34,538 bases of DNA from Acidipila sp. (GCA_010365215.1 JAAFGT010000051.1:1-34538); one strand, 5' to 3'. Positions 6,825-15,466 are shown, counted from the stretch's first letter. Notes: a model not told the origin generated them from the letters alone. Numbers and translations are program-made.

Positions 6825-8330
6825 ATGGCTACCGCTACGCAGGCCGTTCAGCAGGACGATAAAGTAACCCGTTTCGTTTCCCAGACGCAAAAAATGCTCA
6901 TCAACGGAAAGTGGGTGCCTGCGGCCTCCGGCAAGACTTTCCCGACTTACAACCCCGCTACGGGAGAAGTTCTCTCCCGCGTAGCGGAAGGCGATGCCGA
7001 GGATATAAATCGCGCCGTGGACGCTGCGCGCGCCGCCTTCGAAACCGGACCGTGGTCCAAGCTGACCGCCTCCGAGCGCGGCCGGCTGATCTGGAAGCTG
7101 GCCGATCTGCTGGAAAAAAATATCGAGGAATTCGCGCAACTGGAAAGTCTTGATAACGGCAAGCCGCTGACCGTGGCTCGCGCCGCCGACGTACCGTTGG
7201 CCGTTGATATGTTTCGCTACATGGCCGGCTGGGCCACCAAGATCGAAGGAAATACAATTCCGCTGTCGGTTCCTTACACGCCCGGAGTGAAATACCTGGC
7301 CTACACGGTGCGCGAGCCGGTGGGTGTGGTGGGTCAGATCATCCCCTGGAATTTTCCGCTGCTCATGGCCGCGTGGAAACTTGGTCCCGCGCTGGCCACG
7401 GGTTGCACGGTCGTTCTGAAGCCCGCGGAACAGACGCCTTTGACCGCTCTGCGCCTGGGCGAGCTGATTCAGGAAGCAGGTTTTCCTGACGGCGTGGTGA
7501 ATATCGTTCCCGGTTACGGCGAAACAGCAGGAGCGGCATTGGCCGCGCATCCGAAAGTGGACAAGATCGCTTTCACCGGTTCCACCGAAGTAGGCAAGCT
7601 GATTATTCACGCGGCCGCGGGCAACCTCAAGAAAGTCTCGCTGGAGCTGGGCGGCAAATCGCCCAATGTGATTCTTCAGGACGCCGACATGAAGTCCACC
7701 ATTCCCGGCGCTGCCAGCGCGATATTTTTTAACCACGGCCAGTGCTGCTGCGCGGGCTCGCGGCTTTACGTCGAAGAAGCGAAATTCGACGAGGTGGTGG
7801 AGGGAATCACACGCCGCGCCGACAAGATTCGCATCGGTCCGGGTTTTGATCCCAACTCGGATATGGGTCCCCTGGTTTCCGAAGAGCAGATGAACCGCGT
7901 CTGCGGCTACCTGGAAGACGGGTTTGCGGAAGGCGCAAAGGCGACCACCGGTGGAAGCCGGCACGGCGACAAAGGCTACTTCGTCAAGCCCACCGTGCTG
8001 GTGAATACCACCGAGCAGATGAAGGTAGTGCGTGAGGAGATTTTCGGGCCGGTAGTCACGGCAACTCCGTTTACCGACATCGATGACCTGGTGGCCAAAG
8101 CCAACGACACTATCTACGGGCTGGCTGCGGGGGTGTGGACTCGCGATATTCAGAAAGCGCACCGCATCGCTTCGCAGCTTCGCGCGGGAACCGTCTGGAT
8201 CAATTGCTACAACATTTTCGACGCGGCCATGCCGTTCGGAGGATATAAGCAGTCCGGATGGGGCCGCGAAATGGGCCACCAAGCTCTGGAGATGTATACC
8301 GAAGTGAAGTCGGTCTGCACTCCCATCTAG
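6825..8330 (+). CDS. NAD(P)-dependent aldehyde dehydrogenase (ALDH1/2-like)
   Basis: Cytosolic enzyme oxidising aldehydes to carboxylic acids. Class-defining residues are intact: N176 in IIPWNFP, the general base E274 in LELGGKSP and the catalytic Cys as the middle one of GQCCCAGSR (C308), an arrangement typical of the ALDH1/ALDH2 branch (mitochondrial ALDH2 carries the same three cysteines). The cofactor motif FTGSTEVGK (250-258) and the C-terminal PFGGYKQSGWGRE are present. Length 501 is standard. GGAGGAAG at 6813-6820 precedes the ATG. It has its own promoter and no functional partner next door, so the physiological substrate (acetaldehyde, betaine aldehyde or a broader range) cannot be fixed from here. 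Confidence 0.97.
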   Translation: MATATQAVQQDDKVTRFVSQTQKMLINGKWVPAASGKTFPTYNPATGEVLSRVAEGDAEDINRAVDAARAAFETGPWSKLTASERGRLIWKLADLLEKNIEEFAQLESLDNGKPLTVARAADVPLAVDMFRYMAGWATKIEGNTIPLSVPYTPGVKYLAYTVREPVGVVGQIIPWNFPLLMAAWKLGPALATGCTVVLKPAEQTPLTALRLGELIQEAGFPDGVVNIVPGYGETAGAALAAHPKVDKIAFTGSTEVGKLIIHAAAGNLKKVSLELGGKSPNVILQDADMKSTIPGAASAIFFNHGQCCCAGSRLYVEEAKFDEVVEGITRRADKIRIGPGFDPNSDMGPLVSEEQMNRVCGYLEDGFAEGAKATTGGSRHGDKGYFVKPTVLVNTTEQMKVVREEIFGPVVTATPFTDIDDLVAKANDTIYGLAAGVWTRDIQKAHRIASQLRAGTVWINCYNIFDAAMPFGGYKQSGWGREMGHQALEMYTEVKSVCTPI

Positions 8331-8459
8331 GGCGATCAACTGCGCTAACTCGCTTGCTGGAAAATGGGTTTGGAGCGGCCGAAGCATGCGCGGCGCCGGG
8401 CTGCCGCCAGATAAGTTTGCGGTTGTCTGGCTTGCGCCGCTGCCGCACAATCGCACAGG

Positions 8460-8684
8460 ATGTTTCACGCACTGCGCTACTACTGGGTGGCCGCCTCTGG
8501 CTACCGCCTTTGTCCCTGGAAGAGTCCTTACCTCCGCTGGCGTCTGGAAACTTTTCTCGGTCCTGAAGCCGCGAATCCCGGCGCCGGGAAATTCTTCGGC
8601 ATCTGCTGGCGCGAGCGCACTCGTCTGCGAAGCTTCCTGGCCTGGGCCGCGGAACGAGAATCCGCGCAGCGCCAGCGCAGCTAG
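8460..8684 (+). CDS. Small conserved-looking protein of unknown function (74 aa)
   Basis: A short basic, aromatic-rich protein with no signal peptide or convincing membrane helix. The sequence has an organised look (RYYWVAASGYRL, SPYLRWRLETFLG, FFGICWRERTRLRSFLAWA), unlike a random open frame at this GC content, with regularly spaced Arg/Trp that suggests a helical, possibly nucleic-acid or membrane-surface binding protein. The ATG has a weak ACAGG just ahead. A poor promoter (TTGTCT at 8423, CACAAT at 8446, 17-base spacer) would place the transcript start almost on the ATG, making a leaderless message possible. It lies between the aldehyde dehydrogenase and amrS genes on the same strand. I do not recognise its function. 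Confidence 0.55.
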   Translation: MFHALRYYWVAASGYRLCPWKSPYLRWRLETFLGPEAANPGAGKFFGICWRERTRLRSFLAWAAERESAQRQRS

Positions 8685-8756
8685 AACTGCTGGCAAGTTG
8701 CTTTATGGGCCGCCCATTAGGGGCGCGTATACTTGTAAGCAGAGAATTTCTCCGCG

Positions 8757-9881
8757 ATGAGCGAACTGAAGATTTTTCAGAAGACAGAAACGCTGCACGA
8801 GGCTCGCTGGTGGGAGCCGGAACCGGGCGGCAAAGCGCACTGCTACCTGTGCCCGCGTCACTGCCACATCGGCGAGGGCCAGGCGGGATTCTGTTTCATC
8901 CGCGTGAACCAGGGCGGAAAGCTCTATAGTCTGGGGTACGCGTCGCCGGCCGCGCTGCAGATCGACCCCATCGAGAAAAAGCCGCTTAATCATTTTCTTC
9001 CGGGCACGCGTGTTTTTTCCTTGGGCACAGCGGGCTGTAACATGGGCTGCTTCTTCTGCCAGAACTGGGACATCTCCAAGTCCAAGCAGGACCAGGTAAA
9101 TTCCGCGCACGTTCCCCCGGAAGATGTCCCGCTGCTGGCGCTGCAGTATGGCTGCCCCACCATCGCGTTTACGTATAACGAACCGACCATCTGGGGCGAA
9201 TACGTGGTGGATATTTGCAAAGCGGCGAAGGAGCACGGCGTCAAGACGGTGATGGTCACCAATGGCTACATCACCCGCGAGGCTTTTCACGACATCTACG
9301 ACCACGTGGACGCGGCCAACGTGGACCTCAAGGCATTCACCGAAAACTTTTACGGGAAGATCACGCTGACGCATCTCCAGCCGGTTCTGGAAATGCTGCA
9401 ATGGCTGAAGGCGGAAACGGACGTGTGGTTCGAGCTTACCAACCTGATGATCCCCACGCTCAATGACGATCCCGGCGAAACACGCAAGCTGTGCGATTGG
9501 ATTCTGGAGAATCTCGGGCCGGACGTGCCGCTGCACTTCACCGCCTTCCATCCCGATTTCAAGTTGCGCGATAAGCCGCGCACGCCGCCGGAAACTTTGC
9601 ATCGCGCCTACGGGATCGCCCGCCAGGCCGGGCTGCACTTCGTTTACGAGGGAAATATCCACGGCGGGCATGGCGAAACGATTTGCCCGTCTTGCGAAAC
9701 AGTGCTGATCCGACGCGCCTGGCACGAGATTGTTGCGTACCGGCTGACCGCGGCGGGGTCATGTCTCACTTGCGGCCACAAAATCCCCGGCAGGTGGGCC
9801 AGCCCTGACGGCAAAGTCGCCGCGCTTTCTTCATTCAACGGCGAGGCCGTGCAGAGGAAATATCAGGCGCTGAATCTTTAG
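8757..9881 (+). CDS. amrS: AmmeMemoRadiSam radical SAM enzyme AmrS
   Basis: Radical SAM protein of the AmrS family, related to pyruvate formate-lyase activases. The 4Fe-4S cluster motif is C94-x3-C98-x2-C101 (CNMGCFFCQNW), preceded by an N-terminal cysteine set (C29, C32, C36, C46 in HCYLCPRHC and GFC) typical of the family. The stretch FTYNEPTIWGEY and the C-terminal HTAFHPDFKL, YEGNIHGGHGE, CPSC and CLTCGHKIPGRW are family landmarks; the last two pairs may bind zinc. The length of 374 residues is normal. The physiological reaction of AmrS is not established; it usually co-occurs with a MEMO-like protein and an AMMECR1 protein, neither of which is in this window. TATACT at 8728-8733 could be a -10 element. 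The start at 8757 has only a weak ribosome binding site. Confidence 0.93.
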   Translation: MSELKIFQKTETLHEARWWEPEPGGKAHCYLCPRHCHIGEGQAGFCFIRVNQGGKLYSLGYASPAALQIDPIEKKPLNHFLPGTRVFSLGTAGCNMGCFFCQNWDISKSKQDQVNSAHVPPEDVPLLALQYGCPTIAFTYNEPTIWGEYVVDICKAAKEHGVKTVMVTNGYITREAFHDIYDHVDAANVDLKAFTENFYGKITLTHLQPVLEMLQWLKAETDVWFELTNLMIPTLNDDPGETRKLCDWILENLGPDVPLHFTAFHPDFKLRDKPRTPPETLHRAYGIARQAGLHFVYEGNIHGGHGETICPSCETVLIRRAWHEIVAYRLTAAGSCLTCGHKIPGRWASPDGKVAALSSFNGEAVQRKYQALNL

Positions 9882-9941
9882 GGACGGTTTTAGGCGCGGG
9901 TTCTGTTCAGTCCGCCATCAACTTTGTCAGCAACTCCGTCA

Positions 9942-10328
9942 TCAACCCTTCAAGCGCAAGATCAATCGTTGCAGATCCGCTTCGCTGTCAGCAGCACCGC
10001 GGGGACGGAATATCGCTTCCAGGTCCACGTCGGGGAAACCTCTAAGAGTCAATCGACGCGCCACATACTCGCGAAGAGTTTCCTGGCCGGTTTTGGAGCC
10101 ACCGGCATCGCGGCGACGGAATTCGGAGAGCGCATCGAAAATAATCTGGTGAGCGGGATCGGCAAAGCGATAGCCGGCCAAAAGGGGAAGCTGTTCGTCG
10201 AGAAGGGAACTGCCGGCCCCGGAGACAGATCGACCTAGCGCGCCCAGTACTTCCAGCTCGACGGTGCGAGTCTCTTCCGCTGGCACGCGCTCGTTTTTGC
10301 GGTCGGGAAGCTTGCCAGAGAATTCCAT
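9942..10328 (-). CDS. Small protein resembling the DnaB helicase N-terminal domain
   Basis: A 128-residue protein (130 from an alternative GTG at 10334) whose first half reads like the helical N-terminal domain of replicative helicase DnaB: ELEVLGAL near the start, then YRFADPAHQIIFDAL, parallel to the family's E-x-x-VLGGL and F-Y-x-x-x-H-x-x-IF pattern. The rest (REYVARRLTLRGFPDVDLEAIF) departs from DnaB, and there is no RecA-type ATPase domain; nothing helicase-like is encoded on either side. Domains of this type mediate primase-helicase contacts, so a protein-protein interaction role is possible. The gene lies 36 bases downstream of the VPS10 gene stop, numbered by the - strand order, with its own weak start signals. 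Identification is by eye and moderate. Confidence 0.5.
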   Translation of the reverse strand: MEFSGKLPDRKNERVPAEETRTVELEVLGALGRSVSGAGSSLLDEQLPLLAGYRFADPAHQIIFDALSEFRRRDAGGSKTGQETLREYVARRLTLRGFPDVDLEAIFRPRGAADSEADLQRLILRLKG

Positions 10329-10370
10329 GGTCACTATTTCGCCCGGTCGCTGCGCGATCTGCGGAATCGC

Positions 10371-13300
10371 TTAGGGCAATGGTGCGCTTGACGGCGCTGC
10401 AGCGGACGCGCCACCCGCGGGCGCCACCTGCAGCACCGGCACGCCCGCTTCCAGAATCATCGAATTGAGTGCAGCGACTTCTTTGGCTTTAATCTCTTCC
10501 CATCGCTTGAGCTGGACGCCCAGCTGCCCGTTGAGCGCCGCAAAGACTGCATACTCCTGCGCGGTGGGCGCGGCGTCGGCGCTGCCCACTGCGCCGGCCA
10601 GCGCCGCCAGCCGGTTATTCAGCTTGATCGGATAGTTCAGCGGGTCCTGCGGAGCTTTCGACTTGACCTGCAGGATCTCTTCCTCGACCGGCTTCATTTT
10701 CTGGTCGAGCTCTTCCACGGCAGCTTTTATTTTCTTGGCCTGTGCGCCCTCGCCCAGCCGCTTGACCACGGCCTGCGACTGCGCGCGATAATCACGCATC
10801 TGATTCACGGCTTCATGTGCCGCGGAGATCCGGTCGCGAATCTGCATGAGCAGATCGAACTGTTTTTGCAGGTCGGCCGCAGGGGTGGTAACGCGTGGAT
10901 CCATCTTAATTTCGAGCGGCGCAGTCTGCTTCTTGCCCGCCACGGTCAACACCACCTGGTAAGTGCCCGGTGGGACTTGCGGGCCGTTCAAGCTGCCTCC
11001 CCAGATAATTGCCCCAGGCGTTTTTTTCGCATCTTCGTAGTTGAGATCCCACGCGAAGCGGTTCATCCCCGCTTCGACCGGCAATTTTGCAGTCGCCCCC
11101 GAATCCTCCCCCGCAGCGCCAGCGTCATCCGTTTTTTTTGGCTTGTTGGTGAACTTGCGCACCGGCTTGCCTCCCGCGTCCAGAATCTCAAGGGTTACTT
11201 CGTCCTTTTCGCCGGGCGCGGCCTTCAAATAATAATCGATGACGGCGCCGTCGGGCGGGTTCTGGCCATACGGACCGCGCCCGCCAAAGCTGCCCCAGCG
11301 ATCGCGAAGGGCGGACTGCGGGGAGTACAGGTGCGTTTCCGTCTTGGCGATCTCGGAGGTGAGCTGGCGCAGCGGCGCGAGGTCATCGAGAATCCAGAAG
11401 GAGCGCCCGTGCGTAGCCACTACCAAGTCGTCGCCTTTCACCACGAGGTCGTGGATCGGGGTGGTGGGCAGATTAAGCTGCAGCGGCTGCCAGTGCGCGC
11501 CATCGTCAAAAGAAATATAGATTCCAGTTTCGGTTCCGGCATAGAGCAGGCCTTTGCGTGAGGGATCTTCGCGCACCACGCGGACGTAGGTGGTCTCGGG
11601 AATTCCGTTGCCAAGCTTGGACCAGGACTTGCCGAAATCACTGGTCTTGAAGATCCATGGCCTGAAATCATCCACCTGATGGTGGTCCACGGCCACGTAG
11701 GCCGTGCCCGCGTCAAAAGAGCTTGGCTCGATGGAGCTGACCCGGCCCCACTCCGGCATGATATGTGGAGTGATGTTCTGCCAATTCTTCCCGCCGTCAC
11801 GCGTAAGCTGCACCAGCCCATCGTCGGTTCCTACCCAAATCTGGCCCTTGGCCAGTGACGACTCGGCCAGGGCAAAAATCGTGTCGTAATATTCCACGCT
11901 GGTGTTGTCTTTGGTGATCGGGCCGCCCGAGGCCTGCTGTTTTGATTTATCGTTGCGTGTTAGATCCGGGCTGATGGCCGTCCAACTCATGCCTCCATTG
12001 GTGCTGCGAAACAGCACCTCCGCGGCGTGATAGAGAACATTGGGGTCGTTTGGCGAAATGAGGATTGGCGCGGTCCACTGGAAGCGGTGTTGGATGTCTG
12101 CGGCGCCCCAGCCCATCGGGTCTTCCGGGTAAGGAGTGACTTCCTGGGTCTGCTCGGTGCGCTTGTCGAAGCGCGAGATATGGCCGCCATAGCAGCCCGC
12201 GTAAACAATATTGGCATCGCGGGGATCGACGGCGATGTGGCCACTCTCGCATCCGCCCACGGCATACCATTGCGCCCGGTCGATCACGCCGGTATCGCTG
12301 CGGCTGGAAATTGCCACCGTGGAGTTGTCCTGCTGCGCGCCGTAGACGTAGTAGGGATAACGAGTGTCGGTAGTCACGTGATAAAACTGCGCGGTGGGCT
12401 GATTGTCCTGGCGCGTCCAACTCTTCCCGCCGTCCACGCTGATGGTGGCGCCGCCATCGTTGCCTTCGATCATCCTTTGCGGATTTGCAGGGTCGATCCA
12501 CAGGGCGTGGTTATCGCCGTGCGGCGCGGGCACGCGCGCGAAGGAGTGGCCGCCATCCGTCGAGCGGTGCATTCCGACGTTGAGAATGTAAACGGTGTTG
12601 GGATCCTTGGGATCGGCGAAGACGTGGGTGTAGTACCAGGCGCGCTGGCGGAATTCGAAGCCGCCGTTAATCTTCATCCATTTCTCGCCGCCATCGTCCG
12701 AACGGTAGAGTCCGCCCTCCGCCGCTTCGATCAAGGCGTAGACACGATTGCTATCGGCTCCTGATACCGACACGCCGATGCGTCCCAAAATCCCCTTGGG
12801 CAGGCCATTCCCGTCCAGGCGCTTCCACGTGGCGCCGTCGTCGCCGGAGCGATAGAGCCCGCTGCCGGCGCCCCCGCTGGTCATGCCCCAGGGACTGCGT
12901 GAAGCTTCCCACAGCGAAGCGAAGAGAACATGCGGATTGGCAGGATCGAAAGTGATGTCGATGGCGCCTGTCCGGTCGTCCTTGTACAGGACTTTCTCCC
13001 AGGTCTTTCCGGCGTCGAGCGACCGGAAGACGCCTCTCTCGGCATTGGGCCCGTAGGCATGGCCCAGCGCCGCAACGAAAAGGATATTGGGGTTGCGCGG
13101 GTGCACAATTACACGCCCGATGTGGCGCGTATCTTTGAGGCCAACGTTAACCCAGGTTTTTCCCGCGTCTGTAGACCGGTACACGCCATCGCCATGGGAG
13201 ATGTTGCCGCGGATGCAGGCCTCGCCCGTCCCCACGTAGATCACGTTGGGGTCCGAGGGCGCGACGGCAATGCTGCCGATGGACGATACCGCCTGCTTAT

Positions 13301-13562
13301 CGAACAACGGCGTCCAATCGCTTCCGCCATTGGTGGTCTTCCAGACTCCTCCGGCTACCGCGCCAAAGTAAAATGTGCTGGGATCACCCGGCACCCCGGC
13401 CACGGCAATGACGCGGCCGCCGCGGAAAGGGCCAATCTGCCGCCACTTCATGCCCTTAAAGAGCGACTCGTCATATTGCGCCGCCGCGACGCCCGCAAGA
13501 AAAAACACGCCCACGCAAACCAACGCCAGGCACGCGCGAGCAGCCTTCTCGATAAGTGGCAT
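10371..13562 (-). CDS. Secreted VPS10/BNR-repeat (sortilin-like) beta-propeller protein
   Basis: Large exported protein of 1,063 residues with a signal peptide (basic MPLIEK, hydrophobic ACLALVCVGVFFLAG, cleavage after VAAA-Q). The body consists of many BNR/Asp-box repeats of the S-x-D-x-G-x-x-W type (STDAGKTW, SLDAGKTW, SGDDGATW, SDDGGEKW, SVDGGKSW, SFDDGAHW), which build ten-bladed sortilin/VPS10-like propellers. From about residue 760 a non-propeller region follows, with a beta-sandwich-like domain (TLEILDAGGKPVRKF) and a helical C-terminal tail ending in an Ala/Pro/Ser-rich stretch. Proteins of this kind are annotated as sialidase-like or glycosyl hydrolase; no catalytic set can be identified, so ligand binding on the cell surface is as likely. 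GGAGGAGA 7 bases ahead fixes the ATG at 13562; an in-frame GTG-side extension to 13607 lacks such support. Confidence 0.9.
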   Translation of the reverse strand: MPLIEKAARACLALVCVGVFFLAGVAAAQYDESLFKGMKWRQIGPFRGGRVIAVAGVPGDPSTFYFGAVAGGVWKTTNGGSDWTPLFDKQAVSSIGSIAVAPSDPNVIYVGTGEACIRGNISHGDGVYRSTDAGKTWVNVGLKDTRHIGRVIVHPRNPNILFVAALGHAYGPNAERGVFRSLDAGKTWEKVLYKDDRTGAIDITFDPANPHVLFASLWEASRSPWGMTSGGAGSGLYRSGDDGATWKRLDGNGLPKGILGRIGVSVSGADSNRVYALIEAAEGGLYRSDDGGEKWMKINGGFEFRQRAWYYTHVFADPKDPNTVYILNVGMHRSTDGGHSFARVPAPHGDNHALWIDPANPQRMIEGNDGGATISVDGGKSWTRQDNQPTAQFYHVTTDTRYPYYVYGAQQDNSTVAISSRSDTGVIDRAQWYAVGGCESGHIAVDPRDANIVYAGCYGGHISRFDKRTEQTQEVTPYPEDPMGWGAADIQHRFQWTAPILISPNDPNVLYHAAEVLFRSTNGGMSWTAISPDLTRNDKSKQQASGGPITKDNTSVEYYDTIFALAESSLAKGQIWVGTDDGLVQLTRDGGKNWQNITPHIMPEWGRVSSIEPSSFDAGTAYVAVDHHQVDDFRPWIFKTSDFGKSWSKLGNGIPETTYVRVVREDPSRKGLLYAGTETGIYISFDDGAHWQPLQLNLPTTPIHDLVVKGDDLVVATHGRSFWILDDLAPLRQLTSEIAKTETHLYSPQSALRDRWGSFGGRGPYGQNPPDGAVIDYYLKAAPGEKDEVTLEILDAGGKPVRKFTNKPKKTDDAGAAGEDSGATAKLPVEAGMNRFAWDLNYEDAKKTPGAIIWGGSLNGPQVPPGTYQVVLTVAGKKQTAPLEIKMDPRVTTPAADLQKQFDLLMQIRDRISAAHEAVNQMRDYRAQSQAVVKRLGEGAQAKKIKAAVEELDQKMKPVEEEILQVKSKAPQDPLNYPIKLNNRLAALAGAVGSADAAPTAQEYAVFAALNGQLGVQLKRWEEIKAKEVAALNSMILEAGVPVLQVAPAGGASAAAPSSAPLP

Positions 13563-13892
13563 TCTAAATCTCCTCCGGCAAGACCTGCGAAGCGACATGG
13601 TACCCAACCGACTCGCTGCGCGAAAGGGGTATGTACGCGGGCCGGCTCCGCCCCGGTCGCCCGCACTCTACGACCACGCTATCAGGCGCGTAGCCTGCGT
13701 CCCTGCAGGGGCTTAAACACCGTCCTACACCACAAATGACGGAGGCTCCCCAGGCTGCGCAACACCTCCCCGCGATTACACTTGGAATTTACGTTTGAGT
13801 TTAGAAACAATTGATTTGCAAGTGTGAGGGCCTGAGGCTATTAAATAGCCCATGCGCAGAGTGGGTGGATCTCCCCATAAGGAAATCGAGGC
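13563..13892. other. Divergent intergenic region between the VPS10 and TPR genes
   Basis: 330 bases without a gene. The left edge holds the Shine-Dalgarno of the - strand VPS10 gene; the right third is AT-richer and holds a promoter-like site with a palindrome for the + strand TPR gene. The GC-rich centre (about 13610-13760) shows nothing I can name. Confidence 0.6.
13816..13850 (+). promoter_or_regulatory. Promoter with a palindrome over the -10, upstream of the TPR gene
   Basis: TTGCAA (13816-13821), 17 bases, TATTAA (13839-13844). The -10 sits inside a perfect palindrome of 7-base arms around one A, GGCTATT-A-AATAGCC (13836-13850), suggesting that a dimeric regulator could block it. Both hexamers match consensus at only four of six positions. 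Confidence 0.4.
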
Positions 13893-14789
13893 GTGAAAAT
13901 AAAAACTTCGTTCATGGTGTGCATGATTCTCGGTGTTCTTGTGGCGGCCACTCCGAGCCGCGCCCAGACCCCGCAGGCTAAGGCCGACGCATTGCTGGCT
14001 GGCTCAAAATGGGCGGAAGCTGCCGCAGCGTATCGCCAGATACTCGACGTCAGCCCCAGTGATCCAGCGGCCTGGTCCGGCTTAGGCCAGGCGCTGCAGC
14101 AACTGAAACAGTACGACCAAGCCATCGCCGCCTACCAAAAGGCTCTCGATCTGCGCTTCCGGCCGGTGTTGCATAGCTATTTTATTGCTGACGCCTACGC
14201 GGCGAAGGGTGACCGTCAGAATACCTACGTGTGGCTAGATAAAGTAGCCGAACTGGGAGGTTCAGGAACCTTCCGGCAGATGGCGCTATCCGCGCCGGAA
14301 TTTGTTGCCATGGCTTCCGATCCAAAATTTACCGCCATCATGGAAAAAATGCGCCCGTGCACTGCGCCCGAATATCGCCAATTCGATTTCTGGCTGGGCG
14401 ACTGGGCGGTGGAGGCGCCGGCCGGCCAGCCTGCCGGAACCAACCTGGTCACCAGCGAGCAGAGCGGATGTTTGCTCATCGAACACTGGTCCTCGGCCGC
14501 GCCCGCCGCACAAACCGGCACCAGCTTCAATTTCTACGATCGCCGCGATAAAAAATGGCACCAGATCTACCTCGACAACTCCGGCAACATGGGCGCCTTT
14601 CCGCCGATGGCCGGCGAGTTCCGCGACGGTAAGATGGTGCTGCTTACCGACTCCGCCGCCACGCCCCTTTTTCGATGGACGTGGGCCCAAATCGCCCCCG
14701 GTAAAGTCACCCAGGTCGCCGAGCGGTCAACCGACGGCGGCAAAACCTGGATCGTCACCTGGGATTCCGTGTACATCAAAAAGAAGTAG
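13893..14789 (+). CDS. Secreted TPR protein with DUF1579-like C-terminal domain
   Basis: Exported protein of 298 residues with a signal peptide (MKIKTSFMVCMILGVLVAA, cleavage after SRAQ). About residues 28-100 hold two tetratricopeptide repeats (WAEAAAAYRQILDVSPSDPAAW, cut here to its core AYRQILDVSPSDP, and YDQAIAAYQKALDL). From about residue 160 a second domain starts with QFDFWLGDWAV, a motif like that opening DUF1579-type beta-barrel domains, ending near DGGKTWIVTWDSVYI. Nothing suggests a catalytic function; a periplasmic scaffold or lipid/small-molecule carrier is possible. The GTG start has AAGGAA at 13879-13884 as binding site. The gene is single, divergent from VPS10. Confidence 0.8.
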   Translation: MKIKTSFMVCMILGVLVAATPSRAQTPQAKADALLAGSKWAEAAAAYRQILDVSPSDPAAWSGLGQALQQLKQYDQAIAAYQKALDLRFRPVLHSYFIADAYAAKGDRQNTYVWLDKVAELGGSGTFRQMALSAPEFVAMASDPKFTAIMEKMRPCTAPEYRQFDFWLGDWAVEAPAGQPAGTNLVTSEQSGCLLIEHWSSAAPAAQTGTSFNFYDRRDKKWHQIYLDNSGNMGAFPPMAGEFRDGKMVLLTDSAATPLFRWTWAQIAPGKVTQVAERSTDGGKTWIVTWDSVYIKKK

Positions 14790-14845
14790 GGCATTAAGAC
14801 TAAAAGGGAAGTGCTAAGTCCGACGTCGGCCGCAGCGGAGGAAAT

Positions 14846-15415
14846 ATGAACGGCGGCATCATCGGGGTATCGGATCATGGCGGTTGGGCGGTGCTGGTGA
14901 CGGTGGGACGTGATGGGAAGCTGCTCGACCGCCGCCGGGTGGAACTCGTGGGCGAGGGCCTGCCAAAGATTCCGCACCACAGCGAAGGCCAGAGGCTGCC
15001 GACCAAGGAGGCCGTGGAGTTAGTAGAGCGCGTGCGCATGTCGGCGGAGAGGCATGCGGCGCTTGCCCTGGACGCTGTCCTGATAGCAGTGCCGCGTATC
15101 ATAGGTGTCGCCCTTCGCGAGTGCCCACAGCTTCCACCCACGATTGCCGAGCGCATCAAGGACTACCGTGCGCAGAACGTTGCCGACTGGGTGATGTACC
15201 GCAAGGCGGTGGCTACGGCGGCCGAGGCGCGGGGTTGGCCGGTCCACTGGTACAACGCAAAGAAGGTGTTTGATGCGGCCAGCCAGGCGCTGCGTGTAGA
15301 GAACCTTGACGCTCACTTCCTGCGGGTGCGGAAGGCCGTCGGGCCGCCCTGGAACATGGATCACAAGCTCGCGATGGCGGCGGCAATCGTCACGGCGAGC
15401 GCGGTTGTGGAGTAA
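14846..15415 (+). CDS. Unknown 189-residue protein, possibly RNase H-like fold
   Basis: I do not recognise this protein by name. It is soluble, with no signal peptide. It opens with a strand-rich region, GGIIGVSDHGGWAVLVTV then KLLDRRRVEL, which resembles the first hairpin of RNase H/RuvC-type folds with an Asp (D10) at the first catalytic place. A middle strand ends in DAVLIAV (D76), and the last helix reads MDHKLAMAAAI (D172), similar to the RuvC helix where an Asp precedes an Ala/Leu-rich run. Three spaced acidic residues on such elements would fit a two-metal nuclease, but this is inference. The middle helix contains ADWVMYRKAVATAAEA. GGAGG at 14837-14841 precedes the ATG. It follows the TPR gene by 56 bases and may share its message. 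Confidence 0.75.
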   Translation: MNGGIIGVSDHGGWAVLVTVGRDGKLLDRRRVELVGEGLPKIPHHSEGQRLPTKEAVELVERVRMSAERHAALALDAVLIAVPRIIGVALRECPQLPPTIAERIKDYRAQNVADWVMYRKAVATAAEARGWPVHWYNAKKVFDAASQALRVENLDAHFLRVRKAVGPPWNMDHKLAMAAAIVTASAVVE

Positions 15416-15416
15416 G

Positions 15417-15466
15417 CCGCAGTCTTCAGCCAAAACTCTGCCTCTCGACACTACGCGCGACTGCGG
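15417..15466 (+). terminator. Possible terminator after the 189-residue gene
   Basis: CCGCAGTC (15417-15424) and GACTGCGG (15459-15466) form a perfect 8-base inverted repeat directly after the stop codon, followed by TTTAAAA. The 34-base loop is long for an intrinsic terminator. Confidence 0.3.

Noticed and set aside
6741-8696. A 651-codon open frame on the - strand across the aldehyde dehydrogenase
   Set aside because: It is the antisense of a clear aldehyde dehydrogenase; long antisense frames are expected at this GC content and the translation shows no family motif.
9882-9941. Terminator between the convergent amrS and DnaB-N-like genes
   Set aside because: No stem of useful length with a U-tract is visible in these 60 bases.
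13563-13607. Upstream extension of the VPS10 protein
   Set aside because: It would place 15 basic residues ahead of the signal peptide and bury the GGAGGAGA that fits the ATG at 13562.
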